Shown: one piece after another, positions 15,314 to 25,900 of the stretch | Layout of the letters: each line of letters opens with the position of its first letter | How positions within the stretch are numbered: the stretch's first letter is position 1 | NCBI RefSeq assembly: GCF_017901135.1 | Contig: NZ_CP072801.1 | Span: 2,232,001-2,296,000, forward strand | Source: Thiothrix litoralis | GTDB taxonomy: Bacteria; Pseudomonadota; Gammaproteobacteria; Thiotrichales; Thiotrichaceae | DNA length: 64,000 nucleotides | Direction: 5' to 3' | The notes under the pieces: model-generated | The model's database searches: none | What the model was told of the DNA's origin: nothing | The model's input: only the letters and a program-made list of their open reading frames with translations | Program-made: the position numbers and the translations under genes

Positions 15314-16819
15314 TTACCGAAACAATTGATCCCACACTAACCGCTCACCGCAATAATGCAGCAACGCATCAACAATCTGCTGCTTGCGCCCCTGCCGGTG
15401 TGATTCAGACTGAATCTGTTGCCAAGCCTTGGCCTCATCCCCGAAATTCAGCTCAATATTGCGCAGGAATTGCGTGATCTGGTACAACGCAGGCGTTCCA
15501 GCCCAGCCTTGTTGCGCCTTGACCCACGTTTCAAGCTCGCGGCGACGGCTATTCACCGCCTGATGCTTCGCCCGATACAAAGCCAGCATGTCGGCTTCCA
15601 CCTTATCCACCACCTGCTGCAAACGTTCGCCATCCGCTAATTGCGTCAGGTCGTAGTGCTTGAACCATTCCACCACCGAAAACAGCATCAAATCGCCAAA
15701 AAACTGGCGTTCAAACTCGTCTGAAATATCCATCGCGGCATCATGCTGCTGTTCCACACCGGGGCGGAATCCTTCGTCCTCAGCGGTCGTGCGCTTGTGC
15801 AACATCGGCAAGTTGGCCGACACAAAACGTGCGCCGATTTCAGCCTGAATCAAACGCCCCGCTGTCGGCCCCGACATCCGCAGCCGCAAATGCCCAAACG
15901 GAATAATGTACTTCAGCCCCTCAAAATTGACGATGTAGTTACCGGGGTAAATCGTGCGTGCCGGAGCCAGTGCTGTCACAGCGCTATCAGGCTGAAACGC
16001 CGTTTTGCGGGTCAGATGTTCCCCAAAAAAGAACGCCTGCAAACGCCCCGCAAAGGTCGCCAAACAAGCCGTATGGTCATGCGCCCCCGTTAACGGACAA
16101 CGGTAGTCAAAATGATCTACCTGCTGCTTAAAGCCAAACATGTTCGCCATGTCGTGATAAGCCGCATCCCCCGGCAAGGGCGTGTCACGGTGGAACTGGC
16201 AGTCAGATTGCGGCGCAAGCCCAGCGATTTCATGCAGAAAAGCGGTCACGTCATCCAGAAAATTAGCCGCCATCACCGCAGGCGATACCGGCGGGTCGCC
16301 CACCAGTTTCCCGGTCAGCATCGCAATGTCGTTGGTTTGGAAAATCTGGTTGATGTGGTGAAAATAATCCAGTTCCGGCAAAAACAACTGGTCGCTATCC
16401 ACCAGATAATACAGGGTGCGCTCTTTATCCTCAGTGAGTTGCAGCATTTTCAGGTAGCTGAGGTTGCGGTTGGCGGCCTGCCCCTTACGGTAAAAGCGTT
16501 CAGCCGGTTGCGTGGTCAGCACCCTGCCCAACTGCTGGCGCTGCGCTGCCGGGATGCTTTGCAATACCTGATATTGTTCGGGCAAATCGAAATGAATAAC
16601 GTCCAAGCCTTTCGCGCAATACTTCGCTACTAACGCCTTGTGCGCGTCGATATGCGGCGGTTCACGACTGTCTTCCGCAACCACGATCGTCATACCGCCG
16701 CGATAAGCATAACGCTCACCCAGCTGGAAAATGCTTTCCAAGCAATTGCGCAAATGCGGCGGGCGGTCAGCCACCGGAATGCTGATAATGAAACGGTAAA
16801 AGTCAGTAACACCCGACAT
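15314..16819 (-). CDS. Family 2-like glycosyltransferase, large
   Basis: A 501-residue cytoplasmic protein. N-terminal FYRFIISIPVADRPPHLRNCLESI is the start of a GT-A fold, and YYLVDSDQLFLPELDYF contains a DSD metal/nucleotide-sugar motif (DxD). The remaining C-terminal half is long and helical with no recognised domain. It probably transfers a sugar from a nucleotide donor; acceptor unknown. ATG at 16819 is preferred (TAAGGG 6 bases upstream); a TTG two codons earlier is possible. The start lies 10 bp past the stop of the TPP-enzyme gene, so the two are cotranscribed, an unusual pairing. Confidence 0.65.
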   Translation of the reverse strand: MSGVTDFYRFIISIPVADRPPHLRNCLESIFQLGERYAYRGGMTIVVAEDSREPPHIDAHKALVAKYCAKGLDVIHFDLPEQYQVLQSIPAAQRQQLGRVLTTQPAERFYRKGQAANRNLSYLKMLQLTEDKERTLYYLVDSDQLFLPELDYFHHINQIFQTNDIAMLTGKLVGDPPVSPAVMAANFLDDVTAFLHEIAGLAPQSDCQFHRDTPLPGDAAYHDMANMFGFKQQVDHFDYRCPLTGAHDHTACLATFAGRLQAFFFGEHLTRKTAFQPDSAVTALAPARTIYPGNYIVNFEGLKYIIPFGHLRLRMSGPTAGRLIQAEIGARFVSANLPMLHKRTTAEDEGFRPGVEQQHDAAMDISDEFERQFFGDLMLFSVVEWFKHYDLTQLADGERLQQVVDKVEADMLALYRAKHQAVNSRRRELETWVKAQQGWAGTPALYQITQFLRNIELNFGDEAKAWQQIQSESHRQGRKQQIVDALLHYCGERLVWDQLFR

Positions 16820-16828
16820 AAGCAACCC

Positions 16829-18502
16829 TTAGCGGCGTGAGGAATAATTCGGGTAAGCATCCTGATCAATCATTAGTTCGATCAGGTTAATCCCGCGATG
16901 AAAATCAGCTTGTGCAAACACCCGTTCGCAATCGGCATCGGTTTCTATTTTAAAATGGTTAATCCCAAACGATTGCGCCAACAAAGCATAATCCGGGTTT
17001 TTAAAATCGCAATCCAGAAAACGCTGTTCATACTGCTGATGCTGGTTTTTACGGATCAATCCCAAAGTCTGGTTATTGAACAACACAATGTTTAAGGGAA
17101 TGTGGTAATTCACCGCTGTCATGATCTCCATGCAGCACATTTGAAAACCACCATCGCCAATCACCGCAAAAGTTGGCTTGTCCACCGTAAAGCGTGAACC
17201 AATCGCTGCCGGGATAGCATGACCCAGCGATGAAACCCCGGTATTCGGTACAAAATGATCTTGAGGGGTGACGCGATAAAAATTCTGCGCAAAAATAATA
17301 TTATCGTCCACCAAAACGATGCCATCGTTAAACTGCTGTTCCAGCAAGGCGAAAAAGGTTTTTACCAAATCAAACTTTTCACCGAAAATCACCGCACCGT
17401 CTGCTTCCATTTGCTGGTCGATGCCGCGTTTGAAGGCAGCCAAATCCGGGCAGATTTTGGGTTCAATAACCCGCTGGGCGCACCAGCCATTAATCGACTG
17501 TAAAAAATCCCCAAGGTCGGATTGAATCGCCAAATCAGCCTTGAAGACCTTTTCCAGTTGCGTCACATTGCGGTCGACTTGAATAATCTTTTTGCCGTTT
17601 AATAACGCGGCATTCCACACATAACTGGTGCGCTCATTAAAACCCGCACCCAGCAAAATAATCAGGTCAGCTTCATGTATAAAATAGTGCATGGCATGAC
17701 CGCCGGAAGTGACCCCTAAACTGCCGAGTGAAAGTGCTGAACGCTCATCAATCGCGCCCTTGCCTTTCAAACTGGAAGCGACTGGAATATTCAAACGCTG
17801 ACTGAATTCGCACAAGGCATCATGGGCGGTAGCGGACTGAATGCAGCCATAACCTGCCAACACCACGGGGCGCTTGGCGCTACGGATCATGTCACCGCAC
17901 TGTTCCAGCGTTTGCGGGGCAATTTTCAACTTTGGCAAAGGGTGTAAATCGGGCAACTTGTCGAGAATCGACGCATCCACCAGTTCTTTTTGCACATTCA
18001 CCGGAATGCTTAAGACCACGGGGCCGGGGACATCCGACACCAGTTGCCGTGCCGCTTGATTGAGCACATTGACGAGGTAATCGGTACGTTCGATCAGCTT
18101 GTGGTAGCGGGTCACGCCGGAAAACAGCGCGGTTTGGTCGATGCTGCCGCCTTCGCCCGAGCTTTCCTGCAAGCCGCCGCGCCCAAAAATGTAGGTGGGC
18201 GCTTCGCCAGTAATCACCAGCACCGGCAATTTGTCGGCATAGGCGTTAGCAATGCCAGTAATCAGGTTACTGGCACCGGGGCCAGCCGTGGTGATGCAAG
18301 CACCGATGCGGCCGCTCACACGGGCATAACCACCCGCCATGAACGCCGCACCTTGTTCGTGCTTGACCAACACTGTCTGGATACCAGACCCATACAGGTC
18401 ATCGTAAACCGGCAAAATATGTGCACCGGGCATCCCAAAAAGGGTATCGACACCCAAACGGTGCAGAAATTTGACGAGGAGTTCGCTGACCTGAATTTTC
18501 AT
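16829..18502 (-). CDS. TPP-dependent enzyme, acetolactate-synthase-like
   Basis: A 557-residue thiamine diphosphate enzyme of the acetolactate synthase/pyruvate oxidase superfamily. The N-terminal domain has FGMPGAHILPVYD and the catalytic-Glu motif VKHEQGAAFMAGGYAR; the C-terminal cofactor domain has GDGGFQM...N followed by FNNQTLGLIRKNQ. No IlvN-type regulatory subunit is adjacent and no branched-chain amino acid genes are near, so it is unlikely to be the housekeeping IlvB. A carboligase, decarboxylase or oxalyl-CoA/sulfo-sugar-type activity remains possible. It is followed by the glycosyltransferase and preceded by the mutarotase-like gene on the same strand. Confidence 0.82.
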   Translation of the reverse strand: MKIQVSELLVKFLHRLGVDTLFGMPGAHILPVYDDLYGSGIQTVLVKHEQGAAFMAGGYARVSGRIGACITTAGPGASNLITGIANAYADKLPVLVITGEAPTYIFGRGGLQESSGEGGSIDQTALFSGVTRYHKLIERTDYLVNVLNQAARQLVSDVPGPVVLSIPVNVQKELVDASILDKLPDLHPLPKLKIAPQTLEQCGDMIRSAKRPVVLAGYGCIQSATAHDALCEFSQRLNIPVASSLKGKGAIDERSALSLGSLGVTSGGHAMHYFIHEADLIILLGAGFNERTSYVWNAALLNGKKIIQVDRNVTQLEKVFKADLAIQSDLGDFLQSINGWCAQRVIEPKICPDLAAFKRGIDQQMEADGAVIFGEKFDLVKTFFALLEQQFNDGIVLVDDNIIFAQNFYRVTPQDHFVPNTGVSSLGHAIPAAIGSRFTVDKPTFAVIGDGGFQMCCMEIMTAVNYHIPLNIVLFNNQTLGLIRKNQHQQYEQRFLDCDFKNPDYALLAQSFGINHFKIETDADCERVFAQADFHRGINLIELMIDQDAYPNYSSRR

Positions 18503-18511
18503 GGGGTGCGA

Positions 18512-19372
18512 TTATACCCCGTATTCCGCCACCAAACGGAATTCCCCGCCTGCCGGAACGTTTACCACGTCGTCCGCCGCATTGGTGGTTTCGACGCAAA
18601 CGAAACGGGTGTAATCGTCATCCTGCAAATCGGCCATGCCTGCCGCGATTTTTGCCCACGGATTCCACACCACGGCGGTTTTGTTGCCGCTGGAAGTGAT
18701 ACGGATGGTACGGTTCTGTGCACCATCGACAATCGCCAATTCCGCCGGGACACCAAGGTAAACCCGGTCAACTTCACTGTTGATGCTGATTGCGCCGGAC
18801 TGCTGCTTGGTTTCACCGTTACCGTCAGCGGCTTTGTCGAGGTATTGCGTCCCTTCCAGCCCGGTGACAGTCGTTTTGGCAATATCGCCCACTGCAAAAT
18901 AAGTGTGCAGCGCTTGGGTAATGTTGAACGCCTGATCGCCGGTGTTCTGTGTGACCAGTGCCAACTGCAAGGTTTTACCGACGGTAATTTCCATTGCCAA
19001 CTTGAACGCATAAGGCCAGATTGCCAGCGTTTCCGGGGAAGAAGCCACGCCCAGCCTCACGGTGGTGGAACCGTCGGCATTTTCGCTGCTACCCCACACT
19101 TCCCACATCCGGTTACGCATGAAACCGTGTGCTGGGCGGCCTTTGCCTTCTGGGTCAGCGCCAAACCACGGCCAGCAAATCGGTACGCCGCCCTTGATCG
19201 CCTTGCCTGCTGCGTAATAAGCCTTGTCGCTGACAAACAGCAGATCCGCCGCGCCTTTGGGCTGGAAAGACAACACTTGCCCGGCGTATACCGAAATCAC
19301 AGCATCGGCATGGTCATTGCTAACGTTGATAAAGGGCAAACCGCCGTTGCCTTCTACATGGGTAATGGTCAT
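18512..19372 (-). CDS. Aldose 1-epimerase-like protein (YeaD family)
   Basis: A 286-residue glucose-6-phosphate 1-epimerase-type mutarotase. The start is set at the internal Met of the longer frame because AGGA lies 8 bases upstream and family proteins begin near LPFINVSN. Recognisable: GGVPICWPWFG, HGFMRNRMWEV (catalytic His region), ALHTYFAVGDI and the WNPWAKIAAGMADL-YTRFVCVE end with the catalytic Glu. It interconverts sugar anomers, probably hexose 6-phosphate. It lies 35 bp after copA on the same strand, but a functional link to copper is not evident; it may belong with the downstream TPP enzyme and glycosyltransferase. Confidence 0.85.
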   Translation of the reverse strand: MTITHVEGNGGLPFINVSNDHADAVISVYAGQVLSFQPKGAADLLFVSDKAYYAAGKAIKGGVPICWPWFGADPEGKGRPAHGFMRNRMWEVWGSSENADGSTTVRLGVASSPETLAIWPYAFKLAMEITVGKTLQLALVTQNTGDQAFNITQALHTYFAVGDIAKTTVTGLEGTQYLDKAADGNGETKQQSGAISINSEVDRVYLGVPAELAIVDGAQNRTIRITSSGNKTAVVWNPWAKIAAGMADLQDDDYTRFVCVETTNAADDVVNVPAGGEFRLVAEYGV

Positions 19373-19407
19373 GGTGCATTCCTGTTTATGGTTTAAATCG
19401 GCGCTAA

Positions 19408-21660
19408 TCATACCGTATCACCCGGCGAAGGTGCAGCCGTGCGAAGCTTTGCTTTAGCCAAACGATTGGCATTGGTGACAACCGTGACGGAAGACAACGC
19501 CATCGCCGCCCCAGCAATCATCGGGTTCAGCAACAACCCCATGAAGGGATACAGCACCCCTGCTGCTATCGGAATACCCAACGAGTTGTAGACGAATGCA
19601 CCCAACAGGTTCTGCCAAATCGTGCGGTTGGTGGCCTTGGAGATGGCAATCGCATCCGCAATCCCGCGCAGGGATGATCCCATCAGGGTAATGTCGGCGG
19701 CGGCAATCGCCACATCCGTGCCTGCCCCGATGGCGATGCCGATGTCTGCCCGCGCCAGTGCCGGGGCATCATTCACCCCATCACCCACCATCGCAACGCG
19801 GTGGCCTTGCTGTTGCAAGTCCGCAATGACCTGTGATTTGTCGGCGGGCAGCACGTCGGCGTGCAGCGTGAGAATACCAACCTGTTGCGCAATGTGTTCC
19901 GCCACTGCCCGACGGTCGCCGGTCAGCATAATGACATTCAGCCCTTGAGCTTGCAGGCGTTGAATGCTGGCCTTTGCATCATCCTTGATGGCATCCGCAA
20001 TGCCGAGCAGCATCAGGATTTGCTGTGAATCGGCCAGAAACACCGGGGTTTGGCCTTGCGCATCCAGCGCGTGCAAGCGGGCTTGCCAAGGTTCCAGCGC
20101 CAAATGTTGCTGCTGCATCAGGCGGGTATTACCGATGAAATACGTTTGCCCGTCGACCGTCGCTTGCACACCGTGCCCGGCGATGGCGTTGAAATCCTTA
20201 ACGGGCAAATCCTGCAAACCTTTGCCCTTGGCGGCGGCGCGAATGGTTTCGCCCAAGGGATGTTCCGAACCACGTTCCAGACTGGCGGCCATTTGCAGTA
20301 AACGTTCAGCATCCTGCCCGTCCGCCACGTAGGTCGTGTTGAGGCTAGGCTTACCTTGGGTAATCGTGCCGGTTTTATCCAGCACGATGGTGTCCAGCTT
20401 GGCGGCCTGTTGCAACGCATCACCGTTACGGATCAGGATACCGGACTGCGCCGCCCGCCCGACCCCGGCAATGATCGAAATCGGCGTAGCCAAACCCAGC
20501 GCACACGGGCAAGCAATCACCAGCACCGTCATGGACGTGACCAGCGCGTAACTCAAGGAAGGTTCCGGCCCCAGCCAGTACCACAGCATGAAGGTAAGGA
20601 TGGCGATGGAAACCACCACCGGCACAAACACCGAGGCCACTTTATCCACCAGCCGCGCAATCGCCGGTTTGGAACTTTGCGCCTGACGAATCATGTCGAT
20701 GATTTGCGCCAACACCGTATCCGCGCCGATATGACTGACCTGCATCAGAAAGCTGCCGGAACCGTTCATCGTGCCACCCGTAACGCTGTCGCCCGCCACT
20801 TTGGCAACCGGCACGGATTCGCCAGTGAGCATGGATTCATCCACATACGACTGGCCTTCCAGCAGCTTGCCGTCCAACGGAATGGTTTCGCCCGCCCGTA
20901 CCCGCAGGGTTTCTTCCAGCCCCACCTCTTCCAACGGCAAATCCAGATCTTCGCCGTTGCGGATAACGTGGGCAATCGGCGGTTGCAGCTTCATCAAGCT
21001 TTTAATCGCGGCAGACGTGCGCCCCCGCGCCCGCATTTCCAGTGCATTACCAACACTGACCAAGGCGATGATCACCAGCGCGGCCTCGAAGTAAGCGTGC
21101 CGCGCCAGCGAGGGGACAACCGTCGGGAACAGCACCACCAACATCGAATAAAACCAAGCCGTGCCCGTGCCGAGCGCGATCAGCGTATCCATATTGCTGC
21201 TGCGGTGCTTGAGTTGCTGCCATGCGCCTTTGTAGAAATGCCCGCCGGAATAGACCATCACCACCAGCGTCACCAGCCCGGCAATCAGCCAAAACCAGCG
21301 ACCTGCACCCTCAATACCGGGCAGGAAACCCGGCATCATCCCCGCCAGCATCAGGAAAGCCCCCGGAACCCCGGCAACCCACACCCGTTTCCACAAGTGC
21401 TGGTATTGCTGCTGTTCGTGCGCTTCTTTTTCAGCTTCGGCGGCGCGGCCTTGCATGACGGCGGCGGTGAAACCGGCATCCTTGACGGCTTTTACTACGG
21501 CAGCGGGGTCAACATTGCCCGTGACCATTGCAGTGCGCTCCGCCAGATTGACGCTGGCTTGGGTGACACCGGCAACCGCTTGCAGGGCTTTTTCGACCGC
21601 GCCGACACAACCGGCACACATCATGCCGGTGACGGAAAGGCGAATGGTGGGTGCTGACAT
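19408..21660 (-). CDS. copA: Copper-exporting P1B-type ATPase
   Basis: A 750-residue P1B-ATPase. One N-terminal metal-binding domain (TGMMCAGCV, Cys15 and Cys18), eight predicted membrane helices, the [10 protein letters not shown] ion-path motif, TGES actuator, [11 protein letters not shown] phosphorylation site, SEHPLGE and [10 protein letters not shown]. The CPC motif plus the N6/N7 pattern fit Cu(I) exporters of the CopA class. It pumps Cu(I) from cytosol to periplasm at ATP cost. Its start is 5 bp after the small HMA protein gene, so the chaperone and pump are coupled. Two long open frames on the opposite strand here are shadows of codon bias. Confidence 0.93.
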   Translation of the reverse strand: MSAPTIRLSVTGMMCAGCVGAVEKALQAVAGVTQASVNLAERTAMVTGNVDPAAVVKAVKDAGFTAAVMQGRAAEAEKEAHEQQQYQHLWKRVWVAGVPGAFLMLAGMMPGFLPGIEGAGRWFWLIAGLVTLVVMVYSGGHFYKGAWQQLKHRSSNMDTLIALGTGTAWFYSMLVVLFPTVVPSLARHAYFEAALVIIALVSVGNALEMRARGRTSAAIKSLMKLQPPIAHVIRNGEDLDLPLEEVGLEETLRVRAGETIPLDGKLLEGQSYVDESMLTGESVPVAKVAGDSVTGGTMNGSGSFLMQVSHIGADTVLAQIIDMIRQAQSSKPAIARLVDKVASVFVPVVVSIAILTFMLWYWLGPEPSLSYALVTSMTVLVIACPCALGLATPISIIAGVGRAAQSGILIRNGDALQQAAKLDTIVLDKTGTITQGKPSLNTTYVADGQDAERLLQMAASLERGSEHPLGETIRAAAKGKGLQDLPVKDFNAIAGHGVQATVDGQTYFIGNTRLMQQQHLALEPWQARLHALDAQGQTPVFLADSQQILMLLGIADAIKDDAKASIQRLQAQGLNVIMLTGDRRAVAEHIAQQVGILTLHADVLPADKSQVIADLQQQGHRVAMVGDGVNDAPALARADIGIAIGAGTDVAIAAADITLMGSSLRGIADAIAISKATNRTIWQNLLGAFVYNSLGIPIAAGVLYPFMGLLLNPMIAGAAMALSSVTVVTNANRLAKAKLRTAAPSPGDTV

Positions 21661-21664
21661 GGCC

Positions 21665-21865
21665 TTAATCGCTTTGCAGGCTAGTGGGATAACCGGCTGC
21701 GTTCAGCGTGTCGATGACCTGCTGGGCATCAACGCCGCCTTCGACTTCGGCACTGGCAGAGGCCAGATCAACCGTGACCTTAGTGACGCCCTCCAGTGCT
21801 TCCAGCTTGGACTGCACGTTGCTGACGCAACCGCCGCACATCATTTTTTCAACTTTGAATTTCAT
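21665..21865 (-). CDS. Heavy-metal-associated domain protein, CopZ-like
   Basis: A 66-residue single HMA (ferredoxin-fold) domain: [24 protein letters not shown] with the metal-binding Cys-Gly-Gly-Cys. The start is the Met after a GGAG ribosome site; the longer open frame upstream lacks one. It resembles CopZ copper chaperones (usually MxCxxC, here MMCGGC). It would hand Cu(I) to the adjacent CopA. Confidence 0.88.
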   Translation of the reverse strand: MKFKVEKMMCGGCVSNVQSKLEALEGVTKVTVDLASASAEVEGGVDAQQVIDTLNAAGYPTSLQSD

Positions 21866-21878
21866 AGTTATCTCCGTT

Positions 21879-22490
21879 TCAGGTTTGAATCCAGTTATTG
21901 TACAGCGCGGTTCCGGCGACACCTAACGCCACTACCGCGATGATGGCTTGCACCCAATTGATCATTTGAATGGGTTCTTTCACCCTGATTTCACACACAC
22001 CACCGGGGCAATGGCTGGCTTTGGTGCGGTTGAACAGATTGTAGATACTACAACCAATACAAATACCAAAGGCGGCCTCACTGAAAAGCAAGATTAAACA
22101 GGCGAGGCAAACGTAGATTTTGAGCGGAGTCATCACTTCCAGCAAGACAACCCAGCGAAACATGACGATGGCGAGAATCAAACCAATGCTCCACGCAAAC
22201 CGCTTTTGCGCCGCGCCGACGTATTCTGGCTTTTGATGTGATACAAAAAAACGCCCCACAATCAGGCTAGGTGCGTATTTGGGATTGACCAAAACGCGGA
22301 TAAAGAAATCCACCAAAAAAAAGATAATAAAAATACTGGTGTAGCGGAAATCCATCGTTCGATACGCATACAAAAATGACATGAACGCACACACAAACAG
22401 CAGACCGGCGGCGGCACGTGCTTCACGCTCATTCAACACTCGCACGTCGTAACCAGCGACGACTTCTCCAAAGTGGAAATATGGTTTCAT
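21879..22490 (-). CDS. DUF4395 family membrane protein
   Basis: A 203-residue integral membrane protein with four or five predicted helices. The DUF4395 pattern is clear: VRVLNEREARAAAGLLF, ...NPKYAPSLIVGRFF, and FGICIGCSIYNLF near the end, followed by a Cys motif HCPGGVCE and a final membrane segment. Family proteins are found near thiosulfate/sulfur and metal genes; function is not established. It lies 14 bp before the CopZ-like gene on the same strand and just after a terminator, so it probably heads the copZ-copA transcription unit. The CIGC and CPGGVC cysteines are possible metal or sulfur sites. Confidence 0.8.
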   Translation of the reverse strand: MKPYFHFGEVVAGYDVRVLNEREARAAAGLLFVCAFMSFLYAYRTMDFRYTSIFIIFFLVDFFIRVLVNPKYAPSLIVGRFFVSHQKPEYVGAAQKRFAWSIGLILAIVMFRWVVLLEVMTPLKIYVCLACLILLFSEAAFGICIGCSIYNLFNRTKASHCPGGVCEIRVKEPIQMINWVQAIIAVVALGVAGTALYNNWIQT

Positions 22491-22519
22491 TATTTCGTTA
22501 TCATCTCTTATGAAGTACT

Positions 22520-22553
22520 AAAAAAACCAGTCCTACCTGTTGGTAAGGCTGGT
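22520..22553 (-). terminator. Rho-independent terminator of the RND efflux operon
   Basis: On the minus strand, CCAGCCTTACC and GGTAGGACTGG form an imperfect stem with a 4-base loop, followed by a T7 run (A-run at 22520-22526 on the plus strand). It separates the RND set from the DUF4395-copZ-copA unit. Confidence 0.85.
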
Positions 22554-22566
22554 ATTGGTGAAGATG

Positions 22567-22992
22567 TTATTTTTTCACATCCTCCGCTGCTGGTGTAGCT
22601 TCCGCTTTCTGGAACGGCGCAAAGCGGGCAGTCATTGGCGCAGGCGTGACCGACAACAGCACTTTCATGTCATCGCTGATGTTGAAGTCGCCGCTTCCCT
22701 TTAGCAAGTTTTCTTCGGCAGGTTCGAGCTTCACTTCGACTTTGGTTTCACCCGACAGCACCGTAGCAGTAGCGGTCATCCCCACACTCGGCTGGGCTTC
22801 GTTGCCGTGATTCATGACGTACACGGTGATGTCCTTGTCTTTAATCACCAATTCGAGATGATGGGTGTCAGTCATGCGTACCTGCCCGCCATGCGGGGAT
22901 TTTTGGGTGTCGAGGAATTCATCGGTATGCGCCATTGCGTAACCGGCCATCAGCAGGGATACAGCAAACAGGGTAGTTTTAAACAGTTTCAT
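22567..22992 (-). CDS. Small periplasmic protein of the metal-efflux operon
   Basis: A 141-residue exported protein (signal peptide 1-21, cleavage at AMA-HT). The mature chain starts HTDEFLDTQKSPHGGQVRMTDTHHLELV, rich in His, and continues as a beta-rich domain. The SPHGGQV start resembles small periplasmic proteins that accompany RND-type Cus/Czc pumps. It overlaps the RND gene by 14 bp and ends just before a terminator, so it closes that operon. It may act as a periplasmic metal carrier. Function not proven. Confidence 0.7.
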   Translation of the reverse strand: MKLFKTTLFAVSLLMAGYAMAHTDEFLDTQKSPHGGQVRMTDTHHLELVIKDKDITVYVMNHGNEAQPSVGMTATATVLSGETKVEVKLEPAEENLLKGSGDFNISDDMKVLLSVTPAPMTARFAPFQKAEATPAAEDVKK

Positions 22993-25900
22993 GGTTAGCT
23001 CCTTGATTGGATAGTAAAGAAATCAGGGGCTTTTCGCCCCAACGGTAAAACAATACGGGGGTAAGCAAGGTATCCAGCAGGGTGGAACTGACCAACCCGC
23101 CAAAAATCACCAAAGCCACCGGATGCAAGATTTCCTTGCCCGGATCGCCCCCCGCCAACAGCAGCGGCAACAGTGCAAACGCTGCTACCAGTGCGGTCAT
23201 CAGCACCGGCACCAGCCGTTCCAGACTGCCACGCACAATCATGGCCGTACCGAAGGTTTCGCCTTCCTGCGCGACCAGATTGATGTAATGGCTGATTTTG
23301 AGGATGCCGTTACGGGTACTGATCCCTGCCAGCGTGATGAAACCGACCAGACTGGCCACCGACAATGCCTGCCCGGCAAGCCACAGTGCGATGACACCGC
23401 CGACCATTGCCAGCGGAATATTACCCATGATGATCAGTACCAACACGCTGGATTGGTAACGGCTGTACAGCACCAAAAAGATCAACGTCAATGACACCAA
23501 CCCCAGCAAGGCAATCAACTGACTAGCTTCTTCCTGTGCTTGAAACTGCCCTTCCAGTTGAGTGAAATAACCTTCGGGCAGGGGGAATTTCGCCAATTCT
23601 GCACGGATGTTGCTCACCACTTGCGCCATGTCTGCCCCGCCTGCGGCATTGGCTGATAGCACGATGCGGCGACGGCTGTTTTCGCGCACGATCTGGTTGG
23701 GGCCGCTGCCGTCTTCGATGCTGGCAACCTTACTCAGTGGGATATAGCCTGCGTGGGTTTCCACCAACAAATTGCGCAAACCTTGCGCGGTGCGGTCACT
23801 GTCCTGCAAGCGGATCACCACGTCGGCGCGGCGGTTGTTGTCGATCACTTGCCCGACAGTTGTGCCATTGGAGAGGGTTTCCAGTGCATGATTGATACTT
23901 GCTGGGGTCGCACCGTATTGCTGCGCCTTGCTGTAATCGACCCGCACCTGTAATTGCGGGATACGTACCTGCTTTTCGAGCTGCAAATCGACCAAGCCGG
24001 GGATGCCTGCCAAGCGCGTTTGTAAATCGCTTGCCAGACTGCGCAAAGCATCAGTGTCATCGCCGAAGATTTTCAGCGCAATCTGCGCCCGTACCCCTGA
24101 CAGCAAATGATCCAGCCGATGCGAAATCGGTTGTCCAATGTTGATGGAAGCGGGAATCACTGCCAAGCGGGCGCGGATGTCAGCTAACACTGCCTCGCGG
24201 GGTCGTTCTGACGGCTCAAGGTCTACGTCGATTTCGCTGGAATGCACGCCTTCCGCGTGTTCGTCGAGTTCCGCCCGCCCGGTACGTCGCCCGACCTGCG
24301 TAACCTCTGGCACTTGCAGCAACAGATTTTCTGCCAATGTCCCCATGCGGTTGGATTCAGTCAGGGAAATGCCCGGTTGCAACATCAAACTCACCGTCAA
24401 CGTGCCTTCGTTGAAGGCAGGCAGAAAGGCTTTGGGGAAAAACGGGATGCTAGCAGCGGCGATTAATACGACGATTACGGCGGCACTGAGCAACAGGCGG
24501 GCGCGAGGGAATGACCAGTTCAGCAAGCGTTCGTCAGCGCGTTTGAGGAAGCGAACCAGTGGGGAGTCGCCATGTGCTTTCCCGCTCTGTTTCCTCAATA
24601 AGTAATAACACAACACCGGCGTGACCGTGACAGCCACTCCCAAACTTGCCAATATCGACACGATGTAGGCAATCCCTAACGGCGTAAATAGCCGCCCCTC
24701 AATTCCCGCCAGAAAGAACAGCGGCACGAAGACCAGCACCACAATCAGCGTGGCATACACCACCCCGGAACGCACTTCCCGCGAAGCGGCTGCAATCACG
24801 CGCAAGGCAGGCAAGGGTTGCGATAACAACGCATTCTGGCGCAAGCGGCGCAGCACGTTTTCCACATCCACCACCGCATCGTCCACCAGTTCCCCCAAGG
24901 CAATCGCCAAACCACCCAGCGTCATGGTGTTGACCGACAAGCCAAACGCATGGAACACCAGCCCCGCCGCCAGCAAGGAGAGCGGGATGGCGGTGAGTGA
25001 AATCAGCGTGGTGCGCACATTCAGCAGGAACAAAAACAGCACGATTACCACCATGATTGCGCCGTCACGCAAGGCTTCTTCCACATTGCCGATGGCGCTT
25101 TCGATGAAATTCGCTTGTTTGAAGAGGATATTGTCAGCTTTCACCCCCGCAGGCAGGCTACGGTTGAGGTCTGCTAACGCCGCTTCCACTTGGCGGGTGA
25201 GTTGCACGGTATCGGTGGACGGCTGCTTTTGCACCGAGAGGATCACCGCTGGTTTGCCCTTGAAACTGGCTTCGCCGCGTTTTACCCCAGCGGCAAATTC
25301 TACTTTTGCCACTTGTTGCAACAGGATGGGCACGCCGTCGCGGTGTGTCACCACCAACTGGCGCATATCCTCCAGCTTGGTGGTGCGCCCGATATTGCGG
25401 ATCAGGTATTCCTGCGCCTGTGCTTCCAAAAAGCCGCCGCTGGTATTGCTGGCAAACCCGGCGAGTGCGGTCTGTATTTGCTCAAGGCTGATAGTGAGGC
25501 GTTCCATGTTCGCCACATCCGGTGTTACGCGGTATTGGCGGACTTCGCCACCCATGGGAATCACTTGCGACACGCCGCTGATACTCAATAAGCGCGGACG
25601 GATAACCCAGTTGGCTAAGTCCCGCACTTCCATCGGTGTTGCCTTTGCACCCTCTTCCACTGTCATCGCAATCAGCAGGATTTCCCCCATGATCGAACTG
25701 ATGGGCGACAATTGCGGCGTGACTCCGGCGGGCAATTGCTGGCTGACCGTGCCGAGCCGTTCGGAAACTTGCTGGCGGTTGCGGTAAATATCCGTTCCCC
25801 AGCCAAATTCTACGTACACAATCGACAAGCCCACGCCGGAAACCGAACGTACCCGCGTGACGCCTTCCAGCCCGTTCATGGCGGTTTCCAGCGGGAAGGT

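Noticed and set aside
16829-18502. Housekeeping acetolactate synthase ilvB
   Set aside because: No ilvN or other branched-chain genes nearby and an unusual glycosyltransferase partner; kept as a generic TPP enzyme.
18044-19396. A 450-codon plus-strand frame opposite the TPP enzyme and mutarotase
   Set aside because: It spans two well-identified genes and their junction; shadow of codon bias.
20356-21657. A 433-codon plus-strand frame opposite copA
   Set aside because: Composition is His/Gln/Arg-rich with no family; it covers exactly the P-type ATPase motifs on the other strand.
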